64,000 nucleotides of DNA from JANQNX01 sp040217095 (lineage in GTDB: Bacteria; Pseudomonadota; Gammaproteobacteria; Eutrophobiales; Eutrophobiaceae), in contig OZ245888.1 in NCBI GenBank assembly GCA_965229565.1, forward strand, positions 682,001-746,000. The letters run 5' to 3'. A program made the position numbers and the translations under genes. The notes beneath the pieces were generated by a model. The model made no database searches and was not told the origin of the DNA. It worked only from the letters and a program-made list of their open reading frames with translations. Positions 35,227 to 43,914 of the stretch are shown here, piece after piece (position 1 is the stretch's first letter; every line of letters begins with the position of its first letter).

Positions 35227-35670
35227 TTAATGCCTGTTACCTGCTTGCATGAAGTCGATGCCAAACTGCATCACGTCAGTCCACGCTGAGAGTATCGGTT
35301 GACTACAGTCCGGGTCAATTTCTTTGACCGTTTTCAGTAATGTTTCCAGCCAGAGCTCATACAATTCACTCGAAATATCCAGATACGTGTTCGAGTGTCG
35401 TCTGGCAATTTTATCGAGGTAAAGCGAGGCGGCACCGTTACCCTGGGTTGCCAGGGCAATCATGTAAAACGATGCATGCAGCATCATCTTTTGTGTTTCC
35501 ATATCCGTATTCGCGAACTTTTCGCGCACGACCGGATTGGCAATAACAAAGTTATTGTAAAACTGGTTCAGGAAGTGCGGGTCTGCCTGACAGCGTTCGA
35601 GACTTTCCCTGAACGTGGTCAGCGTGCCGGGATCTATCATCATCAGGATAGAGTCTAGTCCGGAAAACAT
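35227..35670 (-). CDS. Single-domain globin
   Basis: A 147-residue all-helical protein with globin pattern: FYNNFVIANPVVREKFANTD (B-C-CD region), QKMMLHASFYMIALA (E helix) and the proximal haem histidine H92 in DKIARRHSNTY (F helix). Possible roles are oxygen or NO binding or sensing. There is no attached output domain. It is the last gene of a tight minus-strand run, 18 bases after the N-formylglutamate amidohydrolase-like gene. Start could also be Met 10 or 11 (MMIDPGTL); no ribosome site decides. Confidence 0.75.
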   Translation of the reverse strand: MFSGLDSILMMIDPGTLTTFRESLERCQADPHFLNQFYNNFVIANPVVREKFANTDMETQKMMLHASFYMIALATQGNGAASLYLDKIARRHSNTYLDISSELYELWLETLLKTVKEIDPDCSQPILSAWTDVMQFGIDFMQAGNRH

Positions 35671-35688
35671 GAAAGCAATTGATATAAA

Positions 35689-36399
35689 TCAATTGGACTG
35701 GTGAATTTTACTCAAGGTTTTGCCAATGTAGTCGCCGAGACCTGATTTTAAATCGCGCCAGAGTTTATCCTTGCCGATGATATGTTGTTGATTCACCTCT
35801 ATTTCGATGCCGAGGTAGGTGCTGGCACTGAAATGCTTGCGCAGGTAGCTGGTCATGCCGTCAGCGGTCCCCCGGTACGGGTAGTTATAACGGATCCTGG
35901 TACCCGGGAACTGCTCTGAAAGGGCCCTGCCCAACAGCTTTGCCAACGCCTTTTCGCGTCGACGTGCTGGATCGTATAGCAAGCCGATATCAGCATTCCG
36001 TTTGTTGCCATTGAGTACGGGGGTAAAGCTGTGCATGGAAAAGTGAACAACCGGTTTCTGTTGTGCTGCAAGCTGTGCAACCTGTTGAACAATGCGATCA
36101 CGGTACGGCTGGTAATAGCGGGCTATAATGGCTGACTTTGTTTGCTTGTCCAGCGCATTGGTATATGCAGAAAATCGCTGGCGGTTAAATGACGAACGGT
36201 TCAGGTCGATGAGCAAGCGTGACACCTTGCCCTTGTGGCACGGCACCTTTAACTTTCGCGCTATCCTTGTAGCGAGCTCGCTTGCGCCAGGGTCCCAGCC
36301 CCGGTGACTGGCCAGCACACGCTGTTGACCCTTGAACAGGTATTGATAATCAGCCGGTATATTATAAGTCGCGTGCTCACAACTGATGATGACGGACAC
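35689..36399 (-). CDS. N-formylglutamate amidohydrolase-family enzyme
   Basis: A 236-residue zinc-hydrolase-like protein. N-terminal SCEHATYNIP and SHRGWDPGA, then LIDLNRS, VHFSMHSFTP and the later GIEIEVNQ are the blocks of the FGase family (known example HutG, which frees glutamate and formate). No other histidine-degradation gene is present, and the gene overlaps the upstream GCS2 ligase by one base. I infer it hydrolyses an amide or N-acyl group on the product of the neighbouring ligases. Confidence 0.87.
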   Translation of the reverse strand: MSVIISCEHATYNIPADYQYLFKGQQRVLASHRGWDPGASELATRIARKLKVPCHKGKVSRLLIDLNRSSFNRQRFSAYTNALDKQTKSAIIARYYQPYRDRIVQQVAQLAAQQKPVVHFSMHSFTPVLNGNKRNADIGLLYDPARRREKALAKLLGRALSEQFPGTRIRYNYPYRGTADGMTSYLRKHFSASTYLGIEIEVNQQHIIGKDKLWRDLKSGLGDYIGKTLSKIHQSN

Positions 36400-37640
36400 T
36401 AATCGATTCCCGTAAACAGCGTGCCCTTGTCGATACAGTTACAAAGTGCACGGTAGGTTTCCTGTAAACGTGATTTTTTCACATCGGTGCCGGTAGCCTT
36501 GACAATACGCCTGGCCAATGGCCCCTGTTTAATGATCACATCAATGAATTTGTTGGCATCTGCTGGCAAGTGGTCTTCCATGTCAATCTCCTCGCGCAGG
36601 TAAACCAGCAGGTCCTGTGTCGATGCCTTCTTATCAGGAAAATCAAACACGCGCAGGTAAGCACGGTCATCAATGATCGTCTGTTCAGCGCTGGTGATAG
36701 TATTCAGGAACAGGCCGGATAACATACGGTTACTGAGCAGGTTCTGCTGGTTGGTGTCCGACCACTCAAAGCTGGACAGGTTTTTTAATGTCTCGATAAT
36801 GAATGCAGCGATGGCGAGGTCGGCCATGGGTGTTTCCTGGGTATCGAGTAACCTGATCTCTATGGCATTGCGATCAAATCGGGCAATGGCACCGCGTGAG
36901 TTCAACCATTCATCCTGCAGGATCTTTTGCGGATCATACTCACTGATATCCCGGTACATAGGTTCAAGTATTTTTTGTCGGTATTCTTCCTTGCTGCTCA
37001 CTACCTCCGGTACAACCTGGCCGGTAATGGAAGGGATGCGCACGGAATTCATGCGGTAGGTCTCAAGCCGCGTATCCATTTTCCCGGTGTAACGACTTTC
37101 GACGATGGGTGAACTCGCTGCAAGCGCGGGCAGGATCGGCAGCAGTACGCGTATCGCGCTATGTAGTACGGCAAACTGCTTGTCATTGGCAAACGGCAGG
37201 TTGATATGCATGCTTTGCAGGTTCGACCAGCCATGCCCCTCGCAATTGAAGATACGGTTATAGGTATCATAAATCTCGCGATTATCATGCGGCCACAATA
37301 CGGTCTCCCGGTAGGGGTTCATCCACGGATGCATCCCTGTTGGCATCAGGCATGCGTCCATCTCGCCTAGCAGTTCGTTTATCTGCTGCAGGTTTTTTAA
37401 AAAAGCCGCCGGGAGTGTTTTCAGTGATGCTGCCGGCCCGTTGGTTTTTAGCTCGATGACATGCGAAACGAGCTCATTGGACCAGGCGATCTCACCGTTA
37501 TTAACTTCGTTGGTATATTCACCGGCAACCTTTTTTATCAATTGATCGGCAACCGGTGCGACATCAAGGCTGTCGCGCTTGACGATCATGTATTCCAGTT
37601 CAATACCAAAGGCAGCAAATAAAGGCAGGGTTGTAGTCAT
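36399..37640 (-). CDS. GCS2-type glutamate-cysteine ligase-like amidoligase
   Basis: A 413-residue ATP-dependent carboxylate-amine ligase of the glutamine-synthetase fold. FGIELEYMIV (metal Glu), MPTGMHPWMNPYRE, SMHINLPF and the late NAIEIRLLDTQE are family blocks. Members join an amino acid amine to a gamma- or other carboxylate. It is 1 base from the ATP-grasp gene and overlaps the next by 1, so it acts in that cassette, not as a housekeeping gshA. The substrates are unknown. Confidence 0.85.
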   Translation of the reverse strand: MTTTLPLFAAFGIELEYMIVKRDSLDVAPVADQLIKKVAGEYTNEVNNGEIAWSNELVSHVIELKTNGPAASLKTLPAAFLKNLQQINELLGEMDACLMPTGMHPWMNPYRETVLWPHDNREIYDTYNRIFNCEGHGWSNLQSMHINLPFANDKQFAVLHSAIRVLLPILPALAASSPIVESRYTGKMDTRLETYRMNSVRIPSITGQVVPEVVSSKEEYRQKILEPMYRDISEYDPQKILQDEWLNSRGAIARFDRNAIEIRLLDTQETPMADLAIAAFIIETLKNLSSFEWSDTNQQNLLSNRMLSGLFLNTITSAEQTIIDDRAYLRVFDFPDKKASTQDLLVYLREEIDMEDHLPADANKFIDVIIKQGPLARRIVKATGTDVKKSRLQETYRALCNCIDKGTLFTGID

Positions 37641-37641
37641 A

Positions 37642-39114
37642 TCAGCGGTTATAGATATTAAGTTTCCTGGATTCGATACGCTTGATAAAGGTACCCATTA
37701 TTTCGCGGTACAGGGCGTCTTTCAGAACCTGGTCCTCGACACCAGCGTCGATACTCGGGTTATCATTGACTTCGATAAGGTAAAATTTATTGTCTACCTG
37801 CTTCATGTCTATACCATACAGGCCATTGCCTATCAGGTTTGCCGCTTTCAGGGCAATGCTGACCACCTCATCGGGTGCCTCGCTTATCGCCATCGTGTCT
37901 GCTTTTCCCTCGCTGGTATTATTGCCGTGACCATCACGTTTTATGATTTGCCAATGCTTGTCGGCCATATGGTAGCGGCAGACATAAAGTGGCCTGCGAT
38001 CACAGACACCTATGCGCCAGTCAAAACTGGTAGGTAGAAATTCCTGGGCAATGATCAGGTCAGATTTATCAAGTAAAAGTTTTACTTCTTGTAGCAACTC
38101 CGCGCGCGTTTCCACTTTTGACACACCCATGGAGAAGGCACTGTCCGGTTGCTTTAATATGCAGGGCAGGCCCAGGGTTTTTTCAATCTCATCGATATTG
38201 TTTCTATGTACGATCAACGTCTTTGGCGTCGGGATGTTATAGCGGGTCATCAGCTCGGCCAGGTATACCTTGTTAGTACATTTCAGGATCGAGTCAGGAT
38301 CATCCATGACTATAAGGCCCTCGCTTATCGCGCGCTGGGCGAAACGAAACGTATGGTGGTTTACCGCGGTCGTTTCACGGATAAACAAGCCATCGAATTC
38401 GGCGATTCGGTTGATATCGTTCCGGGTAATTAATTCACAGTTGAAGCCGACTGCTTCTGCGGCCTTCTGAAATTTTTTTAACGCTTTGGAATCCGAAGGC
38501 GGTTCCTTTTCATCGGGATCATAAAGTATGGCAAGGTCGAAGCGAGCCGCCGCACCTTTCCTGACCCGTTGTTTACGTCCGGAAAAATAAGCGGAAGCTG
38601 CTTCAATCACTACATCGCGGTGATTTTCCGGGATGTCATTGATGGTGATGGTGCGGATTGATTCCAGTTGCCAGGATTTACGTTTAACAAAGCGGGCCTG
38701 TAACAGCGGGGCCTGGAACAGGTTGAAGAGTCGAAGGCTCAGGCTGTCGTAGTGGCGTGCGACATTTTTGCCAAAGTAGATACTCAACGTAAACTCGCTG
38801 GATTGTAAGTGATGCAGCTTACTATCTATCAGTTCTTCAAGGTCTTCCGAAAGTGTTTGTACGATACGCGGCGACTTCAGTTCCTGTATCGTGTTGATAT
38901 CGGGCATGGGTTTGTGTCCACGTGCGGCTGCGAGCAATGAAACGTAATAGCCCGTACTCTGGTAACTGTAAGAACGACACAGGTTGAAGACCCGGGTTCT
39001 TTTACCCTCGAAATAAGCAGGGTCTGTCAGGTAGGTACGCGCAGCGACAACGTTGACGCCAGGTATGTCCAGCGGCCAGTTTTTCGGGTTATTAACGACC
39101 AGCAGAATATTCAT
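37642..39114 (-). CDS. RLAN-RimK-type ATP-grasp peptide ligase
   Basis: A 490-residue ligase. The first 200 residues match the RimK-like ATP-grasp N-terminal (RLAN) domain (NILLVVNNPKNWPLDIPGV, RVFNLCRSYSYQSTGYYVSLLA). The rest is a RimK/glutathione-synthetase-like ATP-grasp: ATP lysines in PCILKQPDSAFSMGVSKV, and metal ligands in the late YLIEVNDNPSI. It would ligate an amino acid to a carboxylate with ATP. Between a C39-like protein (2 bases upstream) and a GCS2 ligase (1 base downstream). Confidence 0.87.
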   Translation of the reverse strand: MNILLVVNNPKNWPLDIPGVNVVAARTYLTDPAYFEGKRTRVFNLCRSYSYQSTGYYVSLLAAARGHKPMPDINTIQELKSPRIVQTLSEDLEELIDSKLHHLQSSEFTLSIYFGKNVARHYDSLSLRLFNLFQAPLLQARFVKRKSWQLESIRTITINDIPENHRDVVIEAASAYFSGRKQRVRKGAAARFDLAILYDPDEKEPPSDSKALKKFQKAAEAVGFNCELITRNDINRIAEFDGLFIRETTAVNHHTFRFAQRAISEGLIVMDDPDSILKCTNKVYLAELMTRYNIPTPKTLIVHRNNIDEIEKTLGLPCILKQPDSAFSMGVSKVETRAELLQEVKLLLDKSDLIIAQEFLPTSFDWRIGVCDRRPLYVCRYHMADKHWQIIKRDGHGNNTSEGKADTMAISEAPDEVVSIALKAANLIGNGLYGIDMKQVDNKFYLIEVNDNPSIDAGVEDQVLKDALYREIMGTFIKRIESRKLNIYNR

Positions 39115-39116
39115 AA

Positions 39117-39854
39117 CTATCCAGGTTGTATTACCAGTAGATTGGCATCATAAGTCAGTACACCAAGCAGGATAGAACAAATTACCCGCTCGATATTGAT
39201 CGCATAGGTGTGTGTGCCAGCGATGGGGTTTGGCTCGTAAGGGTCATTGATTAAAACCGTGCGATCATGTTTGTGGTAACCATTGAGTATGACAAAATGT
39301 CCCGCGGGATAGCCATAGATATCATCATCTTTATTAGTCTCGCTTATCTCGCGCATATTACGATAAAGAAAGGTCGCACTGAGGCCGGTCAGGACAGGCA
39401 GCCGACGCCGTATAATTCCGCGTAGCAAGCGAGTAGTCAGGTCAACAAACCGTAACTTGCCACCAAGTTGCAGGAACTCGATGTAACCCCGGGTAGCAAA
39501 GGAAAGCTTGTCATCGTCTTTTGCCCGGGCCTGCGCTTCCAGTTTTTGTATAAGGTCTGTACCCGGGTTGTTAAACCAGGTCGGATCAAATACCTGCAGG
39601 TTGTAAGTATAGATTGTCGCCTGGTAGCCGCGCCGTAGTGCATCGCAGGCAAGGTAAACTGCCAGCGTGCCTCCGCCTTTGGCCAGAGCTGAGGTACTCT
39701 CAATGACATCTTCAAGAGAAACCGGATTGTCATAATAGCTGTACACGGCATGCAGGCAGGTAGGTCCACAGGTCGTATCATCCGGCTGGCGCAGGATGCG
39801 GATAGGAAGTTCAATGTCCAAGGAATTAATGCCGGAAGCTTGAATGGCAGTCAA
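39117..39854 (-). CDS. C39-like cysteine peptidase
   Basis: A 245-residue papain-fold protein. The likely triad is C29 (PDDTTCGPTCLHAVYSYY), H186 (GYPAGHFVILNGY) and D204 (LINDPYEP). No membrane segments and no ABC domain, unlike bacteriocin-export C39 peptidases, so it probably acts in the cytoplasm on a peptide or isopeptide. The start is uncertain: TTG at 39854, with no ATG in the open frame. A strong AAGGAG site (complement of 39925-39930) lies about 70 bases upstream, in front of a frame that does not match. First gene of the cassette. Confidence 0.78.
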   Translation of the reverse strand: MTAIQASGINSLDIELPIRILRQPDDTTCGPTCLHAVYSYYDNPVSLEDVIESTSALAKGGGTLAVYLACDALRRGYQATIYTYNLQVFDPTWFNNPGTDLIQKLEAQARAKDDDKLSFATRGYIEFLQLGGKLRFVDLTTRLLRGIIRRRLPVLTGLSATFLYRNMREISETNKDDDIYGYPAGHFVILNGYHKHDRTVLINDPYEPNPIAGTHTYAINIERVICSILLGVLTYDANLLVIQPG

Positions 39855-40010
39855 CAGAAAGCCGCTGGCCTGCAGGCCAGGATGGAAAAACTCGGTAAAA
39901 TTCGGCGTTCAAGTATGAAACGTGCTCCTTAAAATTGTTGCTAATATTAGTCCTAATTTTCAGAAGTGCACGAATTTTTTTATAGTGCGGTAAGTTCAGC
40001 AAGGGCTGCT

Positions 40011-41327
40011 TCAGACTGTTTTGCCAAAGCCCTCGTTGAGTACCCGCACCTCGCGCTGCGGGAAGGGGATCTCGATGTCGTTTTCCTTGAAGGCATCCCA
40101 GATCATGAGCAACAGGTCGGCTCCGACACGGTTAGGACCGTCATCAATGCCCTCCATCCAGAATTCAATCAGGATATCCACGCCGGAGTCGCCAAAGCCG
40201 GCAATTTCCGCATCCGGCCGCTCTTCAATAGGTATATCATCGCCACTGATGACCTGCGGGTGACTGGCGACAACCTCGCGTAGCAGGTCAAACAGCTTGT
40301 GCAGGTCGGTTTTATAAGCAACCTGGAATTCAATCGAGTAACGCTGTTTCTTGTTTTTATGTGTCCAGTTAACAAAGTTCGAGGTAATGAACTGTTCGTT
40401 CGGTACCATGATGTCCTTGCCGTCAAAGGTTTCCAGCGTGGTGGAACGCATCTTTAACTCGCGGATGATGCCGGAACGACCATCTTCCAGTTCGATGTGA
40501 TCGCCGACAGTGACCGACCGGTCCAGCAGGATGATGATGCCCGAGATAAAATTGGATGCGATCGCCTGCAAGCCAAAACCGAGGCCAACACCCACGGCGC
40601 CACCGAACACGGCGAGGGCGGTAAGGTTGATACCCATGATCTGTAACAACAGGATAAAGATCACGACAGTCAGCGTGACCTGGAACAGCTTGGCAAACAC
40701 CTCGCGGGTGCCCAGATCCAGGTCTTCCTGGCTACGGATTAATTGTTGGCCAAGATTGTTGGAAATTCGTCCAAGCCAGAACAGGATAAAACCAAAAATT
40801 ACGACTCGTGCCAGACCGTGTGCGGAGACGCGGATGTTGCCTACTTCAAAGGCGATGGTGTCGAGATAGGCCGTGACCATCTCAAGCCAGCCAAAAATGT
40901 ACAAAAGTGCCACCGGAATCGCGATCAATTTAACGATCCTGCAAACCAGGTTGTTGGAAATAACTCGCGAGATGACCGAGTACAGCATGAACACCACGGC
41001 CAGGCTTTGCGCGATCTTGACCAGCCAGGCATGGTCGACCAGTTGCATGCTGATATCGATGGCGAATCCCAGCAGCACGATGTTGAGCAGTGGGAATAAC
41101 AGGTCGCCGGTATGATATATAATCTTCCTGAAACCCAGCAGATAACCCGTCTTGGGTTCATCCCTGAGAATGGGGAAATTATTCTTGAGTAGATGGGACA
41201 GCGTGTATGCAATGACGAGTGTCATCAACACCAGGCCACACTGCGCATAAAAATCGGGACTGGTAGACCACTCGACGGTGCTTTTGATTACCTGGTCCAG
41301 GAAACTTTTTATATTTTCTATATCCAT
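40011..41327 (-). CDS. MscS-family mechanosensitive channel
   Basis: A 438-residue inner-membrane channel. About five membrane segments come first; the last is the pore helix with the Gly/Ala pattern FGGAVGVGLGFGLQAIASNFISG. The beta domain DRSVTVGDHIELEDGRSGIIREL follows. Protects against osmotic downshock. It lies 156 bases upstream of the C39-led cassette on the same strand. Confidence 0.92.
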   Translation of the reverse strand: MDIENIKSFLDQVIKSTVEWSTSPDFYAQCGLVLMTLVIAYTLSHLLKNNFPILRDEPKTGYLLGFRKIIYHTGDLLFPLLNIVLLGFAIDISMQLVDHAWLVKIAQSLAVVFMLYSVISRVISNNLVCRIVKLIAIPVALLYIFGWLEMVTAYLDTIAFEVGNIRVSAHGLARVVIFGFILFWLGRISNNLGQQLIRSQEDLDLGTREVFAKLFQVTLTVVIFILLLQIMGINLTALAVFGGAVGVGLGFGLQAIASNFISGIIILLDRSVTVGDHIELEDGRSGIIRELKMRSTTLETFDGKDIMVPNEQFITSNFVNWTHKNKKQRYSIEFQVAYKTDLHKLFDLLREVVASHPQVISGDDIPIEERPDAEIAGFGDSGVDILIEFWMEGIDDGPNRVGADLLLMIWDAFKENDIEIPFPQREVRVLNEGFGKTV

Positions 41328-41413
41328 ATTGCCAGCATACCTCTCAGGTAGGTCGACATTATAGATCAGATAGCGAGGCTTTTTTTGAGAAAAGCGCGGA
41401 TAATACTTATCGT

Positions 41414-42376
41414 CTAGTGATCGTCAGCTGTCACAACCCTGTTTCTGCCCTCTTTCTTGGCCCGGTACAGTGCCTTGTCAGCGGCGTTGATCAAATCGTC
41501 ACGATGTTCCTCGTTGATATAACTTGCCACCCCGATACTGCAGGTCACGTTTTGGACTATGCCCGCCTGCATTTCTTCTACCCGGATGCGAATACGTTCA
41601 GCAAGTTCAAAGGCGGATGACTTATCGGTTTCCGGACAGATGATCAGGAATTCTTCGCCGCCGTATCGACCCAACTTGTCAATGTGGCGGCAGCTGTCCT
41701 TGATGATATTGCTGATATCCAGCAATATCCGGTCGCCAACGCGGTGTCCATGTTCATCATTAACTGACTTGAAGTGATCGATATCCAACATCAGGACAGA
41801 AAATTCATGCGTGTAACGAATGCTGCGATTCAGTTCATATTCGGCCTGCTTCAGTATTTCGGCATGGTTCAAGAGACCGGTCAGTGAATCAGTCGTGGCC
41901 AGTGCCGCCAGTTCCCTGGTTCTCTCCATCACTCGTTGTTCCAGGGTCCGGTTGGACTCCTCAAGCTTGGACTTCGTCATGACCAGTTCCGAGTTTCGTT
42001 CTTCCAGCATGGCATTACTCGGTATGGCCAGCGCCTTGGGCATCAGGTACCAGAGCATGATAGCAGTGGTGATCGATACAATGCCGGTAGCTATCTTGAC
42101 CAGGCCTTCCAGGAAATAATAGCCATGCCATATATTGATGACGCCGAACACATGGGTGATACCACACAGCAGGATGAAAGCCGCAAACATCATGAATATC
42201 CAGTTGAACATGAGGTCTTCACGTTTCTTGACGAAATAGATGAGGCCTATCGGTATCACGAAATAAGAAACGAATGTGAGTACATCGCCAACCAGGTGCA
42301 GGAACATCAGGTCGTAACGCCATAAGTAGCAATGTCCGTGAGGCATCAGATCGCCATCGAGTATCTTGTCTATCAT
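41414..42376 (-). CDS. Diguanylate cyclase with ethylene-receptor-like membrane domain
   Basis: A 320-residue protein. Residues 12-115 form three membrane helices closely resembling the ethylene-binding domain of plant ETR1 and cyanobacterial Etr1: PHGHCYLW, then D31, Y38, I41-P42 (YFVIPIGLIYFVKK), I68 and C71-G-I-T-H75. C71 and H75 match the Cu(I) ligands. A coiled coil (about 122-158) leads to a GGDEF domain with active GGEEF (239-243) and an RHID inhibitory site. So it should make c-di-GMP under control of the membrane sensor. Whether ethylene is the ligand is inference. Confidence 0.92.
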   Translation of the reverse strand: MIDKILDGDLMPHGHCYLWRYDLMFLHLVGDVLTFVSYFVIPIGLIYFVKKREDLMFNWIFMMFAAFILLCGITHVFGVINIWHGYYFLEGLVKIATGIVSITTAIMLWYLMPKALAIPSNAMLEERNSELVMTKSKLEESNRTLEQRVMERTRELAALATTDSLTGLLNHAEILKQAEYELNRSIRYTHEFSVLMLDIDHFKSVNDEHGHRVGDRILLDISNIIKDSCRHIDKLGRYGGEEFLIICPETDKSSAFELAERIRIRVEEMQAGIVQNVTCSIGVASYINEEHRDDLINAADKALYRAKKEGRNRVVTADDH

Positions 42377-42544
42377 TGGTCAGGCCCTGCCATACCATGT
42401 TTCTAGGATTATTCGGTTTCTACAATGCCACAAACAATGACTTGGATCGCAACATTTAAGCCAGCTGCCTGCTGGAAACAGCGAGGCAATCAGCCGAAAT
42501 AATATGTCGAGCCCACTAGGTGAGATATAATACTTTGTTACTAG

Positions 42545-42940
42545 TTATGACCGTGACAGCCTGATGGTCAGTGCCGTAACGACACCCCATACCAGGTTGA
42601 AAAAAAGCACCAGGAGCGGGGTGAGCAGGCCCAGTTCCAGGCCGGCGATGCCCTTGTCGGCCTTGAATGGAAACACGATGAACAGCTGTACCAGTGTTGG
42701 AAAGATACTGAGGATGGCCCCCTTTGCAAGGGGTTTTGAGTTCAGAAGTGGAAGTAAAAACAGCAGGCCCCAGAGACCGCCCCAGACGATACGCGGGTAC
42801 AGCCAGGCAGGCGAAAGCGCCGGTGCGATACTGACCCCCAGTGCCTGGTTGATCCCGGCGCTGCCAAAAAACCATACCGCCAGGCTGTTTGCCAGTGCCC
42901 CAAGACAACCGGCGGCAAACACAAGCATAGCCTTTTTCAT
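42545..42940 (-). CDS. Small integral membrane protein
   Basis: A 131-residue protein with about four hydrophobic segments (AAGCLGALANSLAVWFFG, IVWGGLWGLLFLLPLL, FPTLVQLFIVFP, LLTPLLVLFFNLVWGVVTAL). I do not recognise the family. It is followed 24 bases upstream on the same strand by the beta-propeller gene. Function unknown. Confidence 0.65.
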   Translation of the reverse strand: MKKAMLVFAAGCLGALANSLAVWFFGSAGINQALGVSIAPALSPAWLYPRIVWGGLWGLLFLLPLLNSKPLAKGAILSIFPTLVQLFIVFPFKADKGIAGLELGLLTPLLVLFFNLVWGVVTALTIRLSRS

Positions 42941-42964
42941 TGGTGCGGCTGGTTACTTACGTGT

Positions 42965-43831
42965 TTATTTAAGCTGATATGCATTGAGCACATTGTCTTT
43001 CATCATAGGTATAAGAATCATGTTTTTATTCTCAATGAATTCAAGATCGGCACTACCTGAATCAAGATCCAGCAGTTTGCTTACCTTGCCCTTGCGACTG
43101 ATAAGAAATAAACCACCATTCATCCAGTCGGTTACAAAAAAACCGGTATCTTCAGTTCCCTCGACACCATCAAGGTTACCAACCGGCGAACCGTCACCGA
43201 CGGACGAAATGTGCTTGTCTTTAAGCGAGATGCGTTTCAGGTGTCCCGGTGTCTCGGTCGCAAAGCCGTCGGTCATCTTGCCCCAGCTGCCCAGCATGAT
43301 GTCATCCTCGGCAAAGTGCAGGCCGTTCGGGTTTTCAAGTTCTTCGCTCTCGATCCAGATGTCGAATTGATTACCTTGCAGGCGATGGATGCGATTCATG
43401 ACCATGTCAGACACGTAGATATTGCCCTTGTCATCTGCGGCCACATCGTTCAGGAATTTTGCATCGGCCACAACGTAGCGGTTTGACACGGTGGCGGTTT
43501 CGATATCGATTTCAACCAGTGTGTCGATGTCGGCGACATAGAGCTTGTTGCCAGAGATAGCCAGTCCCTTGGGCGCATCAAGGCCACTTACCCAGGCCGC
43601 ATTCAACAGTTTGCCATCGAGAGATACCGAGCTGATGGTCCCGTTGCCGTCCTTGTTCGTGGCATCGCCACTGACGTTGGAAACGTAAAGTACGTCGCGA
43701 GCATCGTCATAAACGACAGACTCCGGGTTTTGAAAACCGGCCAGTTGCCATTTTTGTTCCACGGATGTTGCCTGTGCTGATACCGCAAACATTAACAGGG
43801 TTAATAACTGGATAGATTTATTAATTAACAT
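42965..43831 (-). CDS. Secreted NHL/SMP-30-like beta-propeller protein
   Basis: A 288-residue exported protein. A longer frame begins at 43858, but GGGAG just upstream of ATG 43831 (MLINKSIQLL) decides the start and gives a good signal peptide (cleavage after AQA, near residue 21). Repeated blades read ESVVYDDARDVLYVSNV, PKGLAISGNKLYVADI, LNDVAADDKGNIYVSDM and PNGLHFAEDDIMLGSW, as in gluconolactonase-like propellers. Role unknown. Confidence 0.8.
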   Translation of the reverse strand: MLINKSIQLLTLLMFAVSAQATSVEQKWQLAGFQNPESVVYDDARDVLYVSNVSGDATNKDGNGTISSVSLDGKLLNAAWVSGLDAPKGLAISGNKLYVADIDTLVEIDIETATVSNRYVVADAKFLNDVAADDKGNIYVSDMVMNRIHRLQGNQFDIWIESEELENPNGLHFAEDDIMLGSWGKMTDGFATETPGHLKRISLKDKHISSVGDGSPVGNLDGVEGTEDTGFFVTDWMNGGLFLISRKGKVSKLLDLDSGSADLEFIENKNMILIPMMKDNVLNAYQLK

Positions 43832-43914
43832 AGATAGCTCCCGTTCAAATATGAACATCGGTTCCTTGAAACAATATTATTTGTAAGTATGACAAGCAGC
43901 TGATGAAATGTCCA

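Noticed and set aside
36399..37640. GCS2 gene as the housekeeping glutathione synthesis gene
   Set aside because: It is packed between an RLAN ATP-grasp ligase and an FGase-like gene with no gshB; context favours a separate pathway.
39117..39854. C39 protein as a bacteriocin exporter peptidase
   Set aside because: No membrane or ABC domain and no double-glycine precursor gene seen nearby.
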